34,835 nucleotides of DNA, taken from NCBI GenBank assembly GCA_958423535.1, contig CATZRJ010000019.1, positions 1-34,835 of the forward strand. The letters run 5' to 3'. Below are positions 23,358 through 30,257 of the stretch, piece by piece. The first letter of the stretch is position 1, and each line of letters starts with the position of its first letter. The notes under the pieces were generated by a model. It made no database searches. It was given only the letters and a program-made list of their open reading frames with translations, and was not told where the DNA came from. Both the position numbers and the translations under genes were made by a program. This stretch comes from an uncultured Collinsella sp. (GTDB lineage Bacteria; Actinomycetota; Coriobacteriia; Coriobacteriales; Coriobacteriaceae).

Positions 23358-23927
23358 TTATCGAGCAACAATCACAACATGGCGATCGGGATCAGAGCCC
23401 TCAGAATGCGTGTCGACAGCATCGTTACCACGAAGGGCAATATGAACCAGTCGACGTTCATAGGCATTCATAGGCGGCAGCGAAACACTCTTATGAGTGC
23501 GAATAGCGCGCTCGGCGGCGGACTGTGCCATAGAAGAAACCTTGTCCTGTCGACGGCTCTTATAGCCCTCGACGTCAACGACGACCGGATACCTAAAGCC
23601 AAGCTTGCGGCTCACCAGCAGCGAAAACATAACCTGAAGAGCATCTAGGGTACGTCCATGACGACCAATAAGAACAGCAAGATCCGGAGCGGTTACGTCC
23701 AGAATCAACTCGCCCTCATCGCCCTCATACTCATCGATGGGAGAGTTCGCCGCATCGAAGTGCGAAAGGATGGAACGCAGAATGGAAATAGCAACATCGG
23801 CAATGGTGTCGAGCTCCTCATCGGTCAGCTCTTCACCAGCCTTGTAACGCTGTGCAATCTCGGGATAATCGCCCGCGACCTGCGGGGCAACCTCCTCAAG
23901 CATATCCTCGACGATCTCTTCAGACAT
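23358..23927 (-). CDS. jag: KH/R3H RNA-binding protein Jag (KhpB)
   Basis: RNA-binding protein linked to YidC and to cell elongation control in Gram-positives; 189 residues. It lacks the N-terminal Jag_N domain and instead starts with an acidic helix region (MSEEIVEDMLEEV). The KH domain has DLAVLIGRHGRTLDALQ, with GRHG in place of the usual GKRG/GRRG, and the R3H domain ends AYERRLVHIALRGNDAV plus SDPDRHVVIVAR. ATG 23927 with GGAG seven bases upstream is better than the in-frame start at 23939. A TTTAGGTACCTAAA palindrome lies immediately upstream. Confidence 0.93.
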   Translation of the reverse strand: MSEEIVEDMLEEVAPQVAGDYPEIAQRYKAGEELTDEELDTIADVAISILRSILSHFDAANSPIDEYEGDEGELILDVTAPDLAVLIGRHGRTLDALQVMFSLLVSRKLGFRYPVVVDVEGYKSRRQDKVSSMAQSAAERAIRTHKSVSLPPMNAYERRLVHIALRGNDAVDTHSEGSDPDRHVVIVAR

Positions 23928-23941
23928 AACGAACTCCAAAA

Positions 23942-23955
23942 TTTAGGTACCTAAA
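23942..23955. repeat. Palindrome TTTAGGTACCTAAA, copy 2
   Basis: A perfect 14-bp palindrome in the 44-base gap between yidC and jag, 14 bases upstream of the jag start. It shares a 12-bp core with 20441-20452. Confidence 0.6.
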
Positions 23956-23971
23956 TAAGAATACTATCCCA

Positions 23972-24742
23972 CTACTTTTTCTTGTGCGGGCGCGGCTTCT
24001 TCTCGCGACGAGTAACCTCGACTTGCAGCGGGGCGTTCTTAAGACGCTCCTCTTCATCGGCCTTGGCTTTATCGATAACCTTCTGCGTTACGAAGATCTG
24101 CTGGATAACCTGCCAGGCAGAAGACACATCGTAGTACAGCAGAACGCCGACGGGCAGGCTCCAGCCCATCCAAAGCATCATGACGGTCATGACAACAGCC
24201 ATCATACGCATGCTCTGGGCCTGCTGACCGGTCTGATTGCGGGACATATACAGCTGCGGAATCAGGGTCAAGACAGCAAACAGGATCAGGCAGATCAGCG
24301 CAGGCAGCGCAACCATAAAGCCATCGGCAAAAGAGGCGCTCGGCGTGGTGGTCAGATCGGGCAGGATGTTAAAGAACGAGAACGTGCCCTCGTTAAAGTA
24401 CTGCGGCAGGTTGCGCAGAAGCGTGAACAGGGCGATAAGGATGGGCATCTGAATCAGAAGCGGCAGGCAGCCGGCCAGCGGATTGAACTTGTTCTCGCTG
24501 TAGAACTTCTGCATCTCCTCGGCCTGACGCTGGGGGTCGTCAGCGTAGCGCTCCTGGATCTCGAGCATCTTGGGCTGAAGCACCTGCATGCGCGCCGTCG
24601 ACTTTGTCGACTTGAGCATGAGCGGCGTCAGCAGCAGACGGATGATGACCACCAGGATGATGATGGACAGGCCCCAGTCGACCGCAAAGGTCTGGATGAG
24701 CTTGAGCAGCTCGAAAAGGATGTTAACGATCCAATCCCACAT
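23972..24742 (-). CDS. yidC: Membrane protein insertase YidC/OxaA
   Basis: Inserts membrane proteins alone or with Sec; 256 residues, the short Gram-positive form without the large periplasmic domain. Five membrane segments are visible: the first around WGLSIIILVVIIRLLL with the conserved groove Arg in VIIRLLL, then a charged cytoplasmic loop (LQPKMLEIQERYADD), then three more ending in GWSLPVGVLLYYDVSSAW. No lipobox is seen at the N-terminus. The basic tail (RREKKPRPHKKK) probably touches the ribosome. It follows yidD by 29 bases. Confidence 0.96.
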   Translation of the reverse strand: MWDWIVNILFELLKLIQTFAVDWGLSIIILVVIIRLLLTPLMLKSTKSTARMQVLQPKMLEIQERYADDPQRQAEEMQKFYSENKFNPLAGCLPLLIQMPILIALFTLLRNLPQYFNEGTFSFFNILPDLTTTPSASFADGFMVALPALICLILFAVLTLIPQLYMSRNQTGQQAQSMRMMAVVMTVMMLWMGWSLPVGVLLYYDVSSAWQVIQQIFVTQKVIDKAKADEEERLKNAPLQVEVTRREKKPRPHKKK

Positions 24743-24771
24743 GTAAGTTTTCCTCCGATAGCGAGTGCCAA

Positions 24772-24996
24772 CTAGGGCACAGGGTCATAACCGCCGACGT
24801 GCAGGGGATTGCAGCGAGCGATGCGCCTCACGGCAAGCCAGCAGCCTCTCAAAACACCGTACTTCTCAATCGCCTGAACGGCATATTGCGAGCACGTTGG
24901 GTAATAAATGCAGGCGTCAGGTAATAAGGGCGAAATAACCTGTTGATATATGCGAATAGGAGCGATGGCAACACGTCGCAAAACGTGATTGCTCAT
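24772..24996 (-). CDS. yidD: Membrane protein insertion efficiency factor YidD
   Basis: Small membrane-associated protein of 74 residues that aids YidC-dependent insertion. The family hallmarks are all present: RIYQQVISPLLPDACIYYP, the TCSQYAVQAIEKYG motif and the end RIARCNPLHVGGYDPVP. The start overlaps the rnpA stop by 4 bases, which indicates translational coupling. Confidence 0.96.
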   Translation of the reverse strand: MSNHVLRRVAIAPIRIYQQVISPLLPDACIYYPTCSQYAVQAIEKYGVLRGCWLAVRRIARCNPLHVGGYDPVP

Positions 24997-25331
24997 CGCT
25001 CCTCCCCGGCAACGCCGGCGCGTTTCATAAGCGAACGCAATGCCTTGTCCATCTCCTGCGGCGAGGAGATCCTCGTCTTGGGAGTCGCGAACAAGATGAT
25101 GTCATAACCCGCAACGGGAAATCCGCAGCTGCGGGCGGCCTCGCGCATCACACGCTTAGAACGGTTGCGCACAACTGCACAACCGAGCCGTTTAGCACCA
25201 ACGAAGGCGACCCTTCCGGAGTCGCCTTCGCCAACCGATTCACATATGGTCATTCGAATCAGAGGGTGATTGAAACGACGCCCCTGACTGAACACATGCT
25301 CGAAATCTTGCCGAGACTTAATAGTCTTCAT
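24993..25331 (-). CDS. rnpA: Ribonuclease P protein component
   Basis: Protein subunit of RNase P, which helps the RNA subunit bind pre-tRNA; 112 residues. The N-terminus has the usual IKSRQDFEHVFSQGRRF, and the RNR motif is intact in GCAVVRNRSKRVMREAAR. It lies directly after rpmH in the conserved order and overlaps yidD at its end. Confidence 0.96.
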   Translation of the reverse strand: MKTIKSRQDFEHVFSQGRRFNHPLIRMTICESVGEGDSGRVAFVGAKRLGCAVVRNRSKRVMREAARSCGFPVAGYDIILFATPKTRISSPQEMDKALRSLMKRAGVAGEER

Positions 25332-25351
25332 GCGAGATGTGTGTATCGCTG

Positions 25352-25486
25352 CTAGACAGTGAGACGCTTGCGGCCCTTGGCGCGGCGACGGGCGAGCACG
25401 GCACGACCACCCTTGGTGGCCATACGGGCACGGAAGCCATGGGTCTTGGCACGCTTACGCTTATTAGGCTGATACGTACGCTTCAT
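25352..25486 (-). CDS. rpmH: Ribosomal protein L34
   Basis: 44-residue 50S subunit protein, MKRTYQPNKRKRAKTHGF at the start and ARRRAKGRKRLTV at the end, essentially the universal L34 pattern. ATG 25486 has AGGAGGAA upstream; the longer frame to 25546 is leader RNA. First gene of the rpmH-rnpA-yidD-yidC-jag run. Confidence 0.98.
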   Translation of the reverse strand: MKRTYQPNKRKRAKTHGFRARMATKGGRAVLARRRAKGRKRLTV

Positions 25487-25514
25487 CTTAAGTTCCTCCT
25501 GCTGCATTTCGAGT

Positions 25515-25532
25515 GTCCGCGGGAGCGCGGAC
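25515..25532 (-). other. Leader hairpin upstream of rpmH
   Basis: A perfect 7-bp GC stem (GTCCGCG/CGCGGAC) with a 4-base loop in the rpmH 5' leader, between the promoter and the ribosome site. There is no T-run. It could affect stability or translation of the leader. Confidence 0.5.
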
Positions 25533-25558
25533 GCAGATATAGACACGTGAGCTTGAAG

Positions 25559-25588
25559 ATTGTAGGGAAATCAATGTTCAAATGTCAA
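25559..25588 (-). promoter_or_regulatory. rpmH: rpmH operon promoter
   Basis: Minus strand: TTGACA (25583-25588), an 18-base spacer and TACAAT (25559-25564), a near-consensus sigma-70/SigA promoter. It starts transcription about 65 bases before the rpmH ATG and fires away from dnaA. Confidence 0.8.
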
Positions 25589-25682
25589 GAAATCAAAGGT
25601 AAAAGGTTGCGTAGTTCACACGGTTCCCCCATAAGCCCAACTGAAATTTGCAGGGTACGGCAACTTTTCACGATATTTCACC

Positions 25683-25697
25683 AAGTTTTCAACAGGT
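25683..25697 (+). repeat. Putative DnaA box, 15-mer copy A
   Basis: AAGTTTTCAACAGGT, with candidate 9-mer box TTTTCAACA. The identical 15-mer occurs 53 bp on and again, inverted, after dnaA. Confidence 0.65.
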
Positions 25698-25735
25698 CAT
25701 GTTGGCAATGTTGAGAACTTTTCGCCCGTTTTCCA

Positions 25736-25750
25736 AAGTTTTCAACAGGT
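25736..25750 (+). repeat. Putative DnaA box, 15-mer copy B
   Basis: An identical AAGTTTTCAACAGGT, 53 bp (about five helical turns) from copy A and in the same orientation. Confidence 0.65.
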
Positions 25751-25831
25751 TTTGAAAAGTTGTCGAAAGATGAGAAACATTGCACGGTGAGCTACTATTT
25801 GTTCGAAACCTTTTGAAAGATTGCGAGCAGC

Positions 25832-27184
25832 ATGTCTGACGACTTTTACACCATGGTCGATTCCGGAGACCCGGCACCTGACAACGAGCACATCACCGGC
25901 GTGCGCGAAAAGCGCGGCCAGGAAGAGCAGGCCGCTGCGAAAGCGCAGGGTGCCATGTATGCGGCACGCATCGCGGTCTATGACGACATGTTGTCGACGC
26001 CGCGCGTCATCGTCATCGAACCGAAGGACGTGCGCACCTATCTGGAAGAGACAACCAACACCGTCTACCAGTGCATGAAAGAGCAGGGCGGGCACATCTC
26101 GCTCATGGTTATCCGCGAGATTGTCGAAAACTTTATCCACGCCCACTTTGCAGAGCCCATCATCTCGATCCTAGACGGCGGCGACACCATCCGATTCGCA
26201 GATCAGGGACCGGGGATCGACGACAAGGAGCGCGCCTTCGATTTTGGCGTCACCAGCGCAAACAGCAACATGAAGCGATACATCCGCGGAACCGGAGCCG
26301 GGTTTCCCATGGTGCAGGAGTACTTGGAAAACGCCGGCGGCGCCGTATCCATCGAGGACAACATGGGCAACGGCACCGTGGTCACGGTAAGCCTGGACCC
26401 CAAACGCGTGCAGGAAATCGAGCGAGCCGGAGGGCGAGGGGCCGCCGTGCGCCCCGAGACGGAGCAGTCAGCATACCCCCTACCCGACACGTTTGCACAG
26501 CAGCCTGTGATAGCACAACAGATGCAGCAACCCGTGGTGCACATGCAGCAACCTGGAGCTTTTCCAGTGCAAGATCCCCAGGTATCGCTGGGCCACACGG
26601 CGCAAAGCATGTCGGAGACCATAAACTCGGCAGATCTGGACACAAACGTCGCGCAACAGACGGCGGCCATGCCGAACGTCCAGCAAATGGGCTACCAACC
26701 GTACCCCCAAGGGTATCCTCCCCAATATATGCCGCAGCAGGGATATGCCCAGCCGTATCCGCAGCAGTACCCTCAGGGATACCAGCAGCCGTATCAGCAG
26801 ATGCCGCAGGGGCAATTTAACCCTTGGTCCCAGCAGATGCCGCCGCAGCCTTACCAACAGTGGCCGCAAAGTTTTCAACAGCAGGTGCCGCCCATGCAGA
26901 GTTCTCAACAACCAGCAGCTCAAATGATGTATCCTAATGCGGCGAATCAATACGCACAACCGCAGCCGGACGTGTTTGTAAGCGAACGCGGCAACGCTGC
27001 ATTGGGGTATCTGGCCCAACATCAAGAGTGCGGCGCAACGGACTTGGCGCGGGCGTTTGGAAATTCCGCACCCACCTGGTCGCGCACGCTCAACGATTTG
27101 GCACAGGCGGGCTTGGTGGTCAAACATGGGCAGAAATACCATCTGACCGAAATTGGAAGCGCTCGCGTGCGGGCTCAGGCTTAA
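25832..27184 (+). CDS. GHKL (SpoIIAB-like) ATPase with low-complexity linker and winged-helix C-terminus
   Basis: 450 residues in three parts. Residues about 85-190 are a GHKL ATPase domain: N-box IREIVENFIHAHF, G1 box FADQGPGID (122-130) and G2 box GTGAGFPMVQEYLENAGG (153-170), followed by NGTVVTVSL. No histidine-phosphotransfer domain precedes it, so it resembles SpoIIAB/RsbW-type kinases more than sensor kinases. Residues about 210-380 are a Gln/Pro/Tyr/Met linker with PQGY-like repeats. Residues about 383-450 form a winged helix (ATDLARAFGNSAPTWSRTL, AGLVVKHGQKYHLTEIG). It lies between the rpmH-side box cluster and dnaA and ends 15 bases before the dnaA start on the same strand, so co-transcription is likely. 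The ribosome site before ATG 25832 is weak. No named family recognised; a role in regulating initiation or dnaA is inference. Confidence 0.85.
   Translation: MSDDFYTMVDSGDPAPDNEHITGVREKRGQEEQAAAKAQGAMYAARIAVYDDMLSTPRVIVIEPKDVRTYLEETTNTVYQCMKEQGGHISLMVIREIVENFIHAHFAEPIISILDGGDTIRFADQGPGIDDKERAFDFGVTSANSNMKRYIRGTGAGFPMVQEYLENAGGAVSIEDNMGNGTVVTVSLDPKRVQEIERAGGRGAAVRPETEQSAYPLPDTFAQQPVIAQQMQQPVVHMQQPGAFPVQDPQVSLGHTAQSMSETINSADLDTNVAQQTAAMPNVQQMGYQPYPQGYPPQYMPQQGYAQPYPQQYPQGYQQPYQQMPQGQFNPWSQQMPPQPYQQWPQSFQQQVPPMQSSQQPAAQMMYPNAANQYAQPQPDVFVSERGNAALGYLAQHQECGATDLARAFGNSAPTWSRTLNDLAQAGLVVKHGQKYHLTEIGSARVRAQA
26869..26881 (+). repeat. Box-like 13-mer inside the ATPase gene
   Basis: AAGTTTTCAACAG repeats the first 13 bases of the origin 15-mer within coding sequence. 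TTCTCAACA (26902-26910), the same 9-mer as the reverse box at 25709, lies 33 bases on. Confidence 0.4.
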
Positions 27185-27199
27185 GGAACGGGAGAGACA

Positions 27200-28906
27200 G
27201 TGGACGAGGAAGCAAGCATCATCCTGGGGGATGCCATCGCCTTTTGTCAGCGCGACGGCCAAGATGCGCGCCTCATCAACATGCTGGGGCAATCGCGCGC
27301 CGTGAGCCTGACCGAGGACACCTTGACGATTGAGGCCCCCTCACGATTTGCCATCGCTCAGCTCAAAAAGCATCAGCCGACCATCGAGGCGTACCTGGAA
27401 GAGATCGCCTTTGCGCCGATCGCGCTCAACATCGTGGCACCGCAGGGCACCGCGGCAGATAATGCCGTACCCGCGGCATCCGTCGTCCCCCCGGCGGCGC
27501 CGGCTGCCGCCGCAGTGTCGGCTCCCGAGCATCAAAACGACGATGTTTCCCGTGAAACCATGCCCGCCGTCTCGGCGTGGGCAGCCCCCATGCCCGCTGC
27601 CACACACATGCCTATCGCGCACGACGCAACACCGGGCGAGGATTCGGGCATCGCAATCAAAAACACGCTTTCGGCCGACGATTTCCGCCGCATGATGAAC
27701 CAGATGAAAGGCGGTGCGCCCGAAAAGAGTGCAAAACCAGCCTCTACATCGCCCACGAGTGCCCCCGCAGCTGCGGCGCCGGCCGAGCAAAACGCTGACG
27801 GCGCACCCCTCGCGGCCAACTCGAAATTCACCTTCGAAAACTTTGTCTACGGCCCCGAAAACAGCCATGCCTATCGCTCGGCGCTCAAGTTTGCCGCGCT
27901 CGCGGACGAACGCGGCACATGCACATCCCTGTTCATCTATGGCAAATCGGGGCTGGGCAAGACCCATCTGCTGCTCGCCATCAAAAACGAGCTCGCCGAA
28001 AAGTCGCCCGAGATCAAGGTGAAGTACGCCAACTCGCAGGCATACCTCGATGACCTGATGACGGAGTTCGACCGCCAAAAGAAAAGCAACGCCCCCATCA
28101 TGCAGGCATACCATGGCGTGGACGTGCTCATTATCGACGACATTCAAAACATCATCGGCAAGCGCGCGAGCGTGGACTACTTCTTCCAGCTCATGGACGA
28201 GTTTATCCGCAACAACAAAAAAGTCGTCATCGCAGCCGACCGCGCACCCAAAGACCTGAGCATGGACGAACGCCTTACCAGCCGTTTTAACGCCGGTATG
28301 CTCTGTTTGGTGGCGGAGCCCAGCTACGAGATGAAATACAAGATCTTGCAGCGCTACTACGAGAACACGATAGCCGCCGCACCCGAGTCGGGTGACGACT
28401 CGCTGCTGGCGGCCTATGGCGGCGATGGTGGGCATCTGACCGACGAGCACTTTAAGCACATGGCAGAAGTCTCGGGAACCAACATTCGCGAACTCGAGAG
28501 CTTTTGCGAACGCTGTGCCGGCGAGGCGGGAGACCGCGAACGCGAGGGCAGCGAGCTCAGCTTCGACGACATCGACGCCATCGCAAGCCAGTACTTCGAC
28601 ACGTCGGTCAAGAAGATCAACGTGCAAACGGTCCAGTCTGTCATCGAGGAGCAATACGGCGTGACGCACGAGGAGCTCATCGGCCCGCGCCGCAACGCCA
28701 ACATTGCCAAAGCCCGCCACATCGCCATCTATCTGGCCATCGAGATGTGTGAGATGACGACTACGGCGGTGGGCGCGGAGTTTGGCAACCGCAACCATTC
28801 AACCGTCAGCACGAGCTATAAAAAGGTTCAGAAGATGATTCAGGAAGACCGTACCGTAACCGAGGATCTCAAATCGCTACGAGATAAAATTACACTGCGT
28901 TCGTAG
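27200..28906 (+). CDS. dnaA: Chromosomal replication initiator DnaA
   Basis: AAA+ initiator that binds oriC and melts it; 568 residues, about 100 longer than usual because of an Ala/Pro-rich domain II linker (about 82-208). Domain I is recognisable at 1-80. Walker A is GKSGLGKTH (248-256), Walker B VLIIDDIQ (309-316), followed by DERLTSRF with the arginine-finger region and a sensor II-like NIRELESF. Domain IV reads RRNANIAKARHIAIYLA, then TTTAVGAEFGNRNHSTV (520-536). Compared with E. coli, the residues equivalent to Leu422, Pro423, Asp433 and Thr435 are Thr521, Thr522, Asn532 and Ser534, while the equivalents of Arg399 and His434 are kept. GTG 27200 is used, with GGGAGAG upstream. Confidence 0.97.
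   Translation: MDEEASIILGDAIAFCQRDGQDARLINMLGQSRAVSLTEDTLTIEAPSRFAIAQLKKHQPTIEAYLEEIAFAPIALNIVAPQGTAADNAVPAASVVPPAAPAAAAVSAPEHQNDDVSRETMPAVSAWAAPMPAATHMPIAHDATPGEDSGIAIKNTLSADDFRRMMNQMKGGAPEKSAKPASTSPTSAPAAAAPAEQNADGAPLAANSKFTFENFVYGPENSHAYRSALKFAALADERGTCTSLFIYGKSGLGKTHLLLAIKNELAEKSPEIKVKYANSQAYLDDLMTEFDRQKKSNAPIMQAYHGVDVLIIDDIQNIIGKRASVDYFFQLMDEFIRNNKKVVIAADRAPKDLSMDERLTSRFNAGMLCLVAEPSYEMKYKILQRYYENTIAAAPESGDDSLLAAYGGDGGHLTDEHFKHMAEVSGTNIRELESFCERCAGEAGDREREGSELSFDDIDAIASQYFDTSVKKINVQTVQSVIEEQYGVTHEELIGPRRNANIAKARHIAIYLAIEMCEMTTTAVGAEFGNRNHSTVSTSYKKVQKMIQEDRTVTEDLKSLRDKITLRS
27544..27559. promoter_or_regulatory. Degenerate parS-like site inside dnaA
   Basis: TGTTTCCCGTGAAACC differs from consensus parS at two positions. 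It lies in the variable domain II linker of dnaA, where codons are free to hold such a site. Confidence 0.5.
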
Positions 28907-28918
28907 GGAAATAGAGAC

Positions 28919-28933
28919 ACCTGTTGAAAACTT
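28919..28933 (-). repeat. Putative DnaA box, 15-mer copy C (inverted)
   Basis: The exact reverse complement of the 15-mer AAGTTTTCAACAGGT found twice before the ATPase gene. It starts 13 bases after the dnaA stop. Confidence 0.65.
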
Positions 28934-29097
28934 GTCGAAACGCCGGGCATAACGTGTCTAAAACTCACCCCAAGGCGACGAAAAGTTTTCCGCAGGTTTT
29001 GAACGTGGAAAACACGGTCGGTTGCGCACAGGATGCTGTCGATTCTCTTTTTGGGGTTGACCAGCGCTTTTGGGAGTAATCAACAGTTTCGTCAGTG

Positions 29098-29112
29098 CTA
29101 TTACTATTATTA
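29098..29112 (-). other. DnaA-trio run
   Basis: The plus strand CTATTACTATTATTA means the other strand reads, 3' to 5', GAT AAT GAT AAT AAT: five consecutive trios fitting the known 3'-[G/A]A[T/A]-5' pattern. It starts 12 bases after the candidate box TAATCAACA. Confidence 0.7.
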
Positions 29113-29144
29113 AGATATTTATATCTATAGAAAGGTATTAAAAG

Positions 29145-30248
29145 ATGAAGTTCACCGTCAGCCAAAGCTCGCTCACGCAAGCCATCGGCGTCGTTATGAA
29201 AGGCGTCGCTTCGGCATCTACCCTTCCCATCCTGTCGGGCGTGCTCGTTAAGGCGCAGGACGGCATCTTGGAATTCCAAACTTCTAACTACACCATCTCG
29301 ATTCGTCATCGCATTGCCGCGCATGTCGAAGAAGGGGGCGAGATGGTGATTCCCTGCAAGATGCTCTCGAACATTACGAAGACCCTTCCCGACGCTCCGG
29401 TTACCTTTGAGCTCTCGGAGCGTCAGGTGCTGATTGGATGCGAGAAGAGTTCCTTCCGCCTCAACACGCTCGATGCCAACGATTTCCCCGAGTTCCCGGC
29501 CTATGCCATCGAGAGTGCGGTGGAGCTCCCGACCGACATCCTGTCCGAGATGGTCGGCCGCGTGTGGCGTGTCACTTCGACCGATAAGGCCCGTCCCATC
29601 CTGGGAGGCGTGCACATGAAGGTCGAGAACAACACCGTGCGCCTGGTGGCAACCGACTCCTTCCGCCTGGCCGTATGCGACACCCAGGTCGAGACCTCGA
29701 CGCTCGAGGGCTCTTTTGAGCTCAACGTTCCGGCCGACGCCTTCAACGACGCCCTGAGCATCATGGCCAGCCAGGCGACCATCATGATCGGCGCCACCGA
29801 CACCCAGGTTGTCTTCGAGGCCGGCAACACCACCTACGTGTCGCGCCGTATCGAGGGCGTGTACCCCAACTACAAGCAGCTCATCCCCGATTCATGCGTG
29901 ACGAGCGTCAAGATCGACGTGGCGGCTTTTAATGCCGCCCTTAAGCGCGTGGCGGTCATCGCGAGCGCGAACCCCGCCGTCAAGTTCGAGATCGATGTCG
30001 AGAACGGTCAGATGGGCCTGTCCTCCATCTCCAATGACCAGGATCTGGCGCAGGAGACAATCGATGTCGAGGCCGAGGGCGAGTCGGGCACCATCGCCTT
30101 TAACTACCACTACATCTTTGGCTGCCTCAATGCCCTGTCCAAGGAGAAGGAGATCACGCTGGAGCTCAAGAGCTACTCGCAGGCGGGTATCTTTAAGTCC
30201 TACGACAAGATCAACTACCTGTACCTGGTTATGCCGGTTCGCATCTAG
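29145..30248 (+). CDS. dnaN: DNA polymerase III sliding clamp (beta)
   Basis: Ring-shaped processivity clamp of the replicative polymerase; 367 residues, the usual length, with three repeated clamp domains. Recognisable parts include MKFTVSQSSLTQAIGVVMKG at the start, LPILSGVLVKAQDG, RPILGGVHMKVENNTVRLV, the RRIEGVYPNYKQLIP segment and the end NYLYLVMPVRI. Start ATG 29145 has AAAGG ten bases upstream. The origin unwinding region is its leader, so any promoter overlaps oriC. Confidence 0.98.
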   Translation: MKFTVSQSSLTQAIGVVMKGVASASTLPILSGVLVKAQDGILEFQTSNYTISIRHRIAAHVEEGGEMVIPCKMLSNITKTLPDAPVTFELSERQVLIGCEKSSFRLNTLDANDFPEFPAYAIESAVELPTDILSEMVGRVWRVTSTDKARPILGGVHMKVENNTVRLVATDSFRLAVCDTQVETSTLEGSFELNVPADAFNDALSIMASQATIMIGATDTQVVFEAGNTTYVSRRIEGVYPNYKQLIPDSCVTSVKIDVAAFNAALKRVAVIASANPAVKFEIDVENGQMGLSSISNDQDLAQETIDVEAEGESGTIAFNYHYIFGCLNALSKEKEITLELKSYSQAGIFKSYDKINYLYLVMPVRI

Positions 30249-30257
30249 CGCTGCGCC

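Larger units (their letters stand above)
25589..25831. other. Origin region, part 1 (box cluster on the rpmH side)
   Basis: A gene-free stretch at the strand switch between the minus-strand rpmH operon and the plus-strand ATPase-dnaA genes. It carries repeated TTTTC-type 9-mers: TTTTCACGA (25665), TTTTCAACA (25686 and 25739), TTTTCCAAA (25729) and TGTTGAGAA (25709, reverse). A further motif, TTGAAAAGTTGTCGAAA (25753-25769), has a near copy after dnaA. No canonical TTATCCACA is present. By gene context and box density this is one arm of a bipartite oriC. Confidence 0.7.
28907..29144. other. Origin region, part 2 (dnaA-dnaN space, likely unwinding site)
   Basis: No gene. It contains an inverted copy of the origin 15-mer (28919-28933), TTGAAAACTTGTCGAAA (28925-28941), AAGTTTTCCGCAGGT (28983-28997), a reverse TTTTCCACG (29004-29012) and TAATCAACA (29077-29085). 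It then has a run of DnaA-trios and an AT-rich block (29098-29140) up to dnaN. The order box - short spacer - trios - AT-rich matches the basal unwinding system known from Bacillus. Confidence 0.75.

Noticed and set aside
22525..23927. Missing mnmE/mnmG between jag and rsmG seen as a deletion
   Set aside because: This arrangement without mnmE/mnmG is normal for Actinomycetota.
26132..26140. TTATCCACG, one base from the canonical DnaA box
   Set aside because: It encodes part of the conserved N-box (NFIHAHF) of the ATPase and is isolated from the box clusters; probably chance.
27341..28798. 485-codon open frame opposite dnaA
   Set aside because: Shadow of dnaA caused by third-position GC bias. 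A similar shadow exists opposite gyrB (33031-34116).
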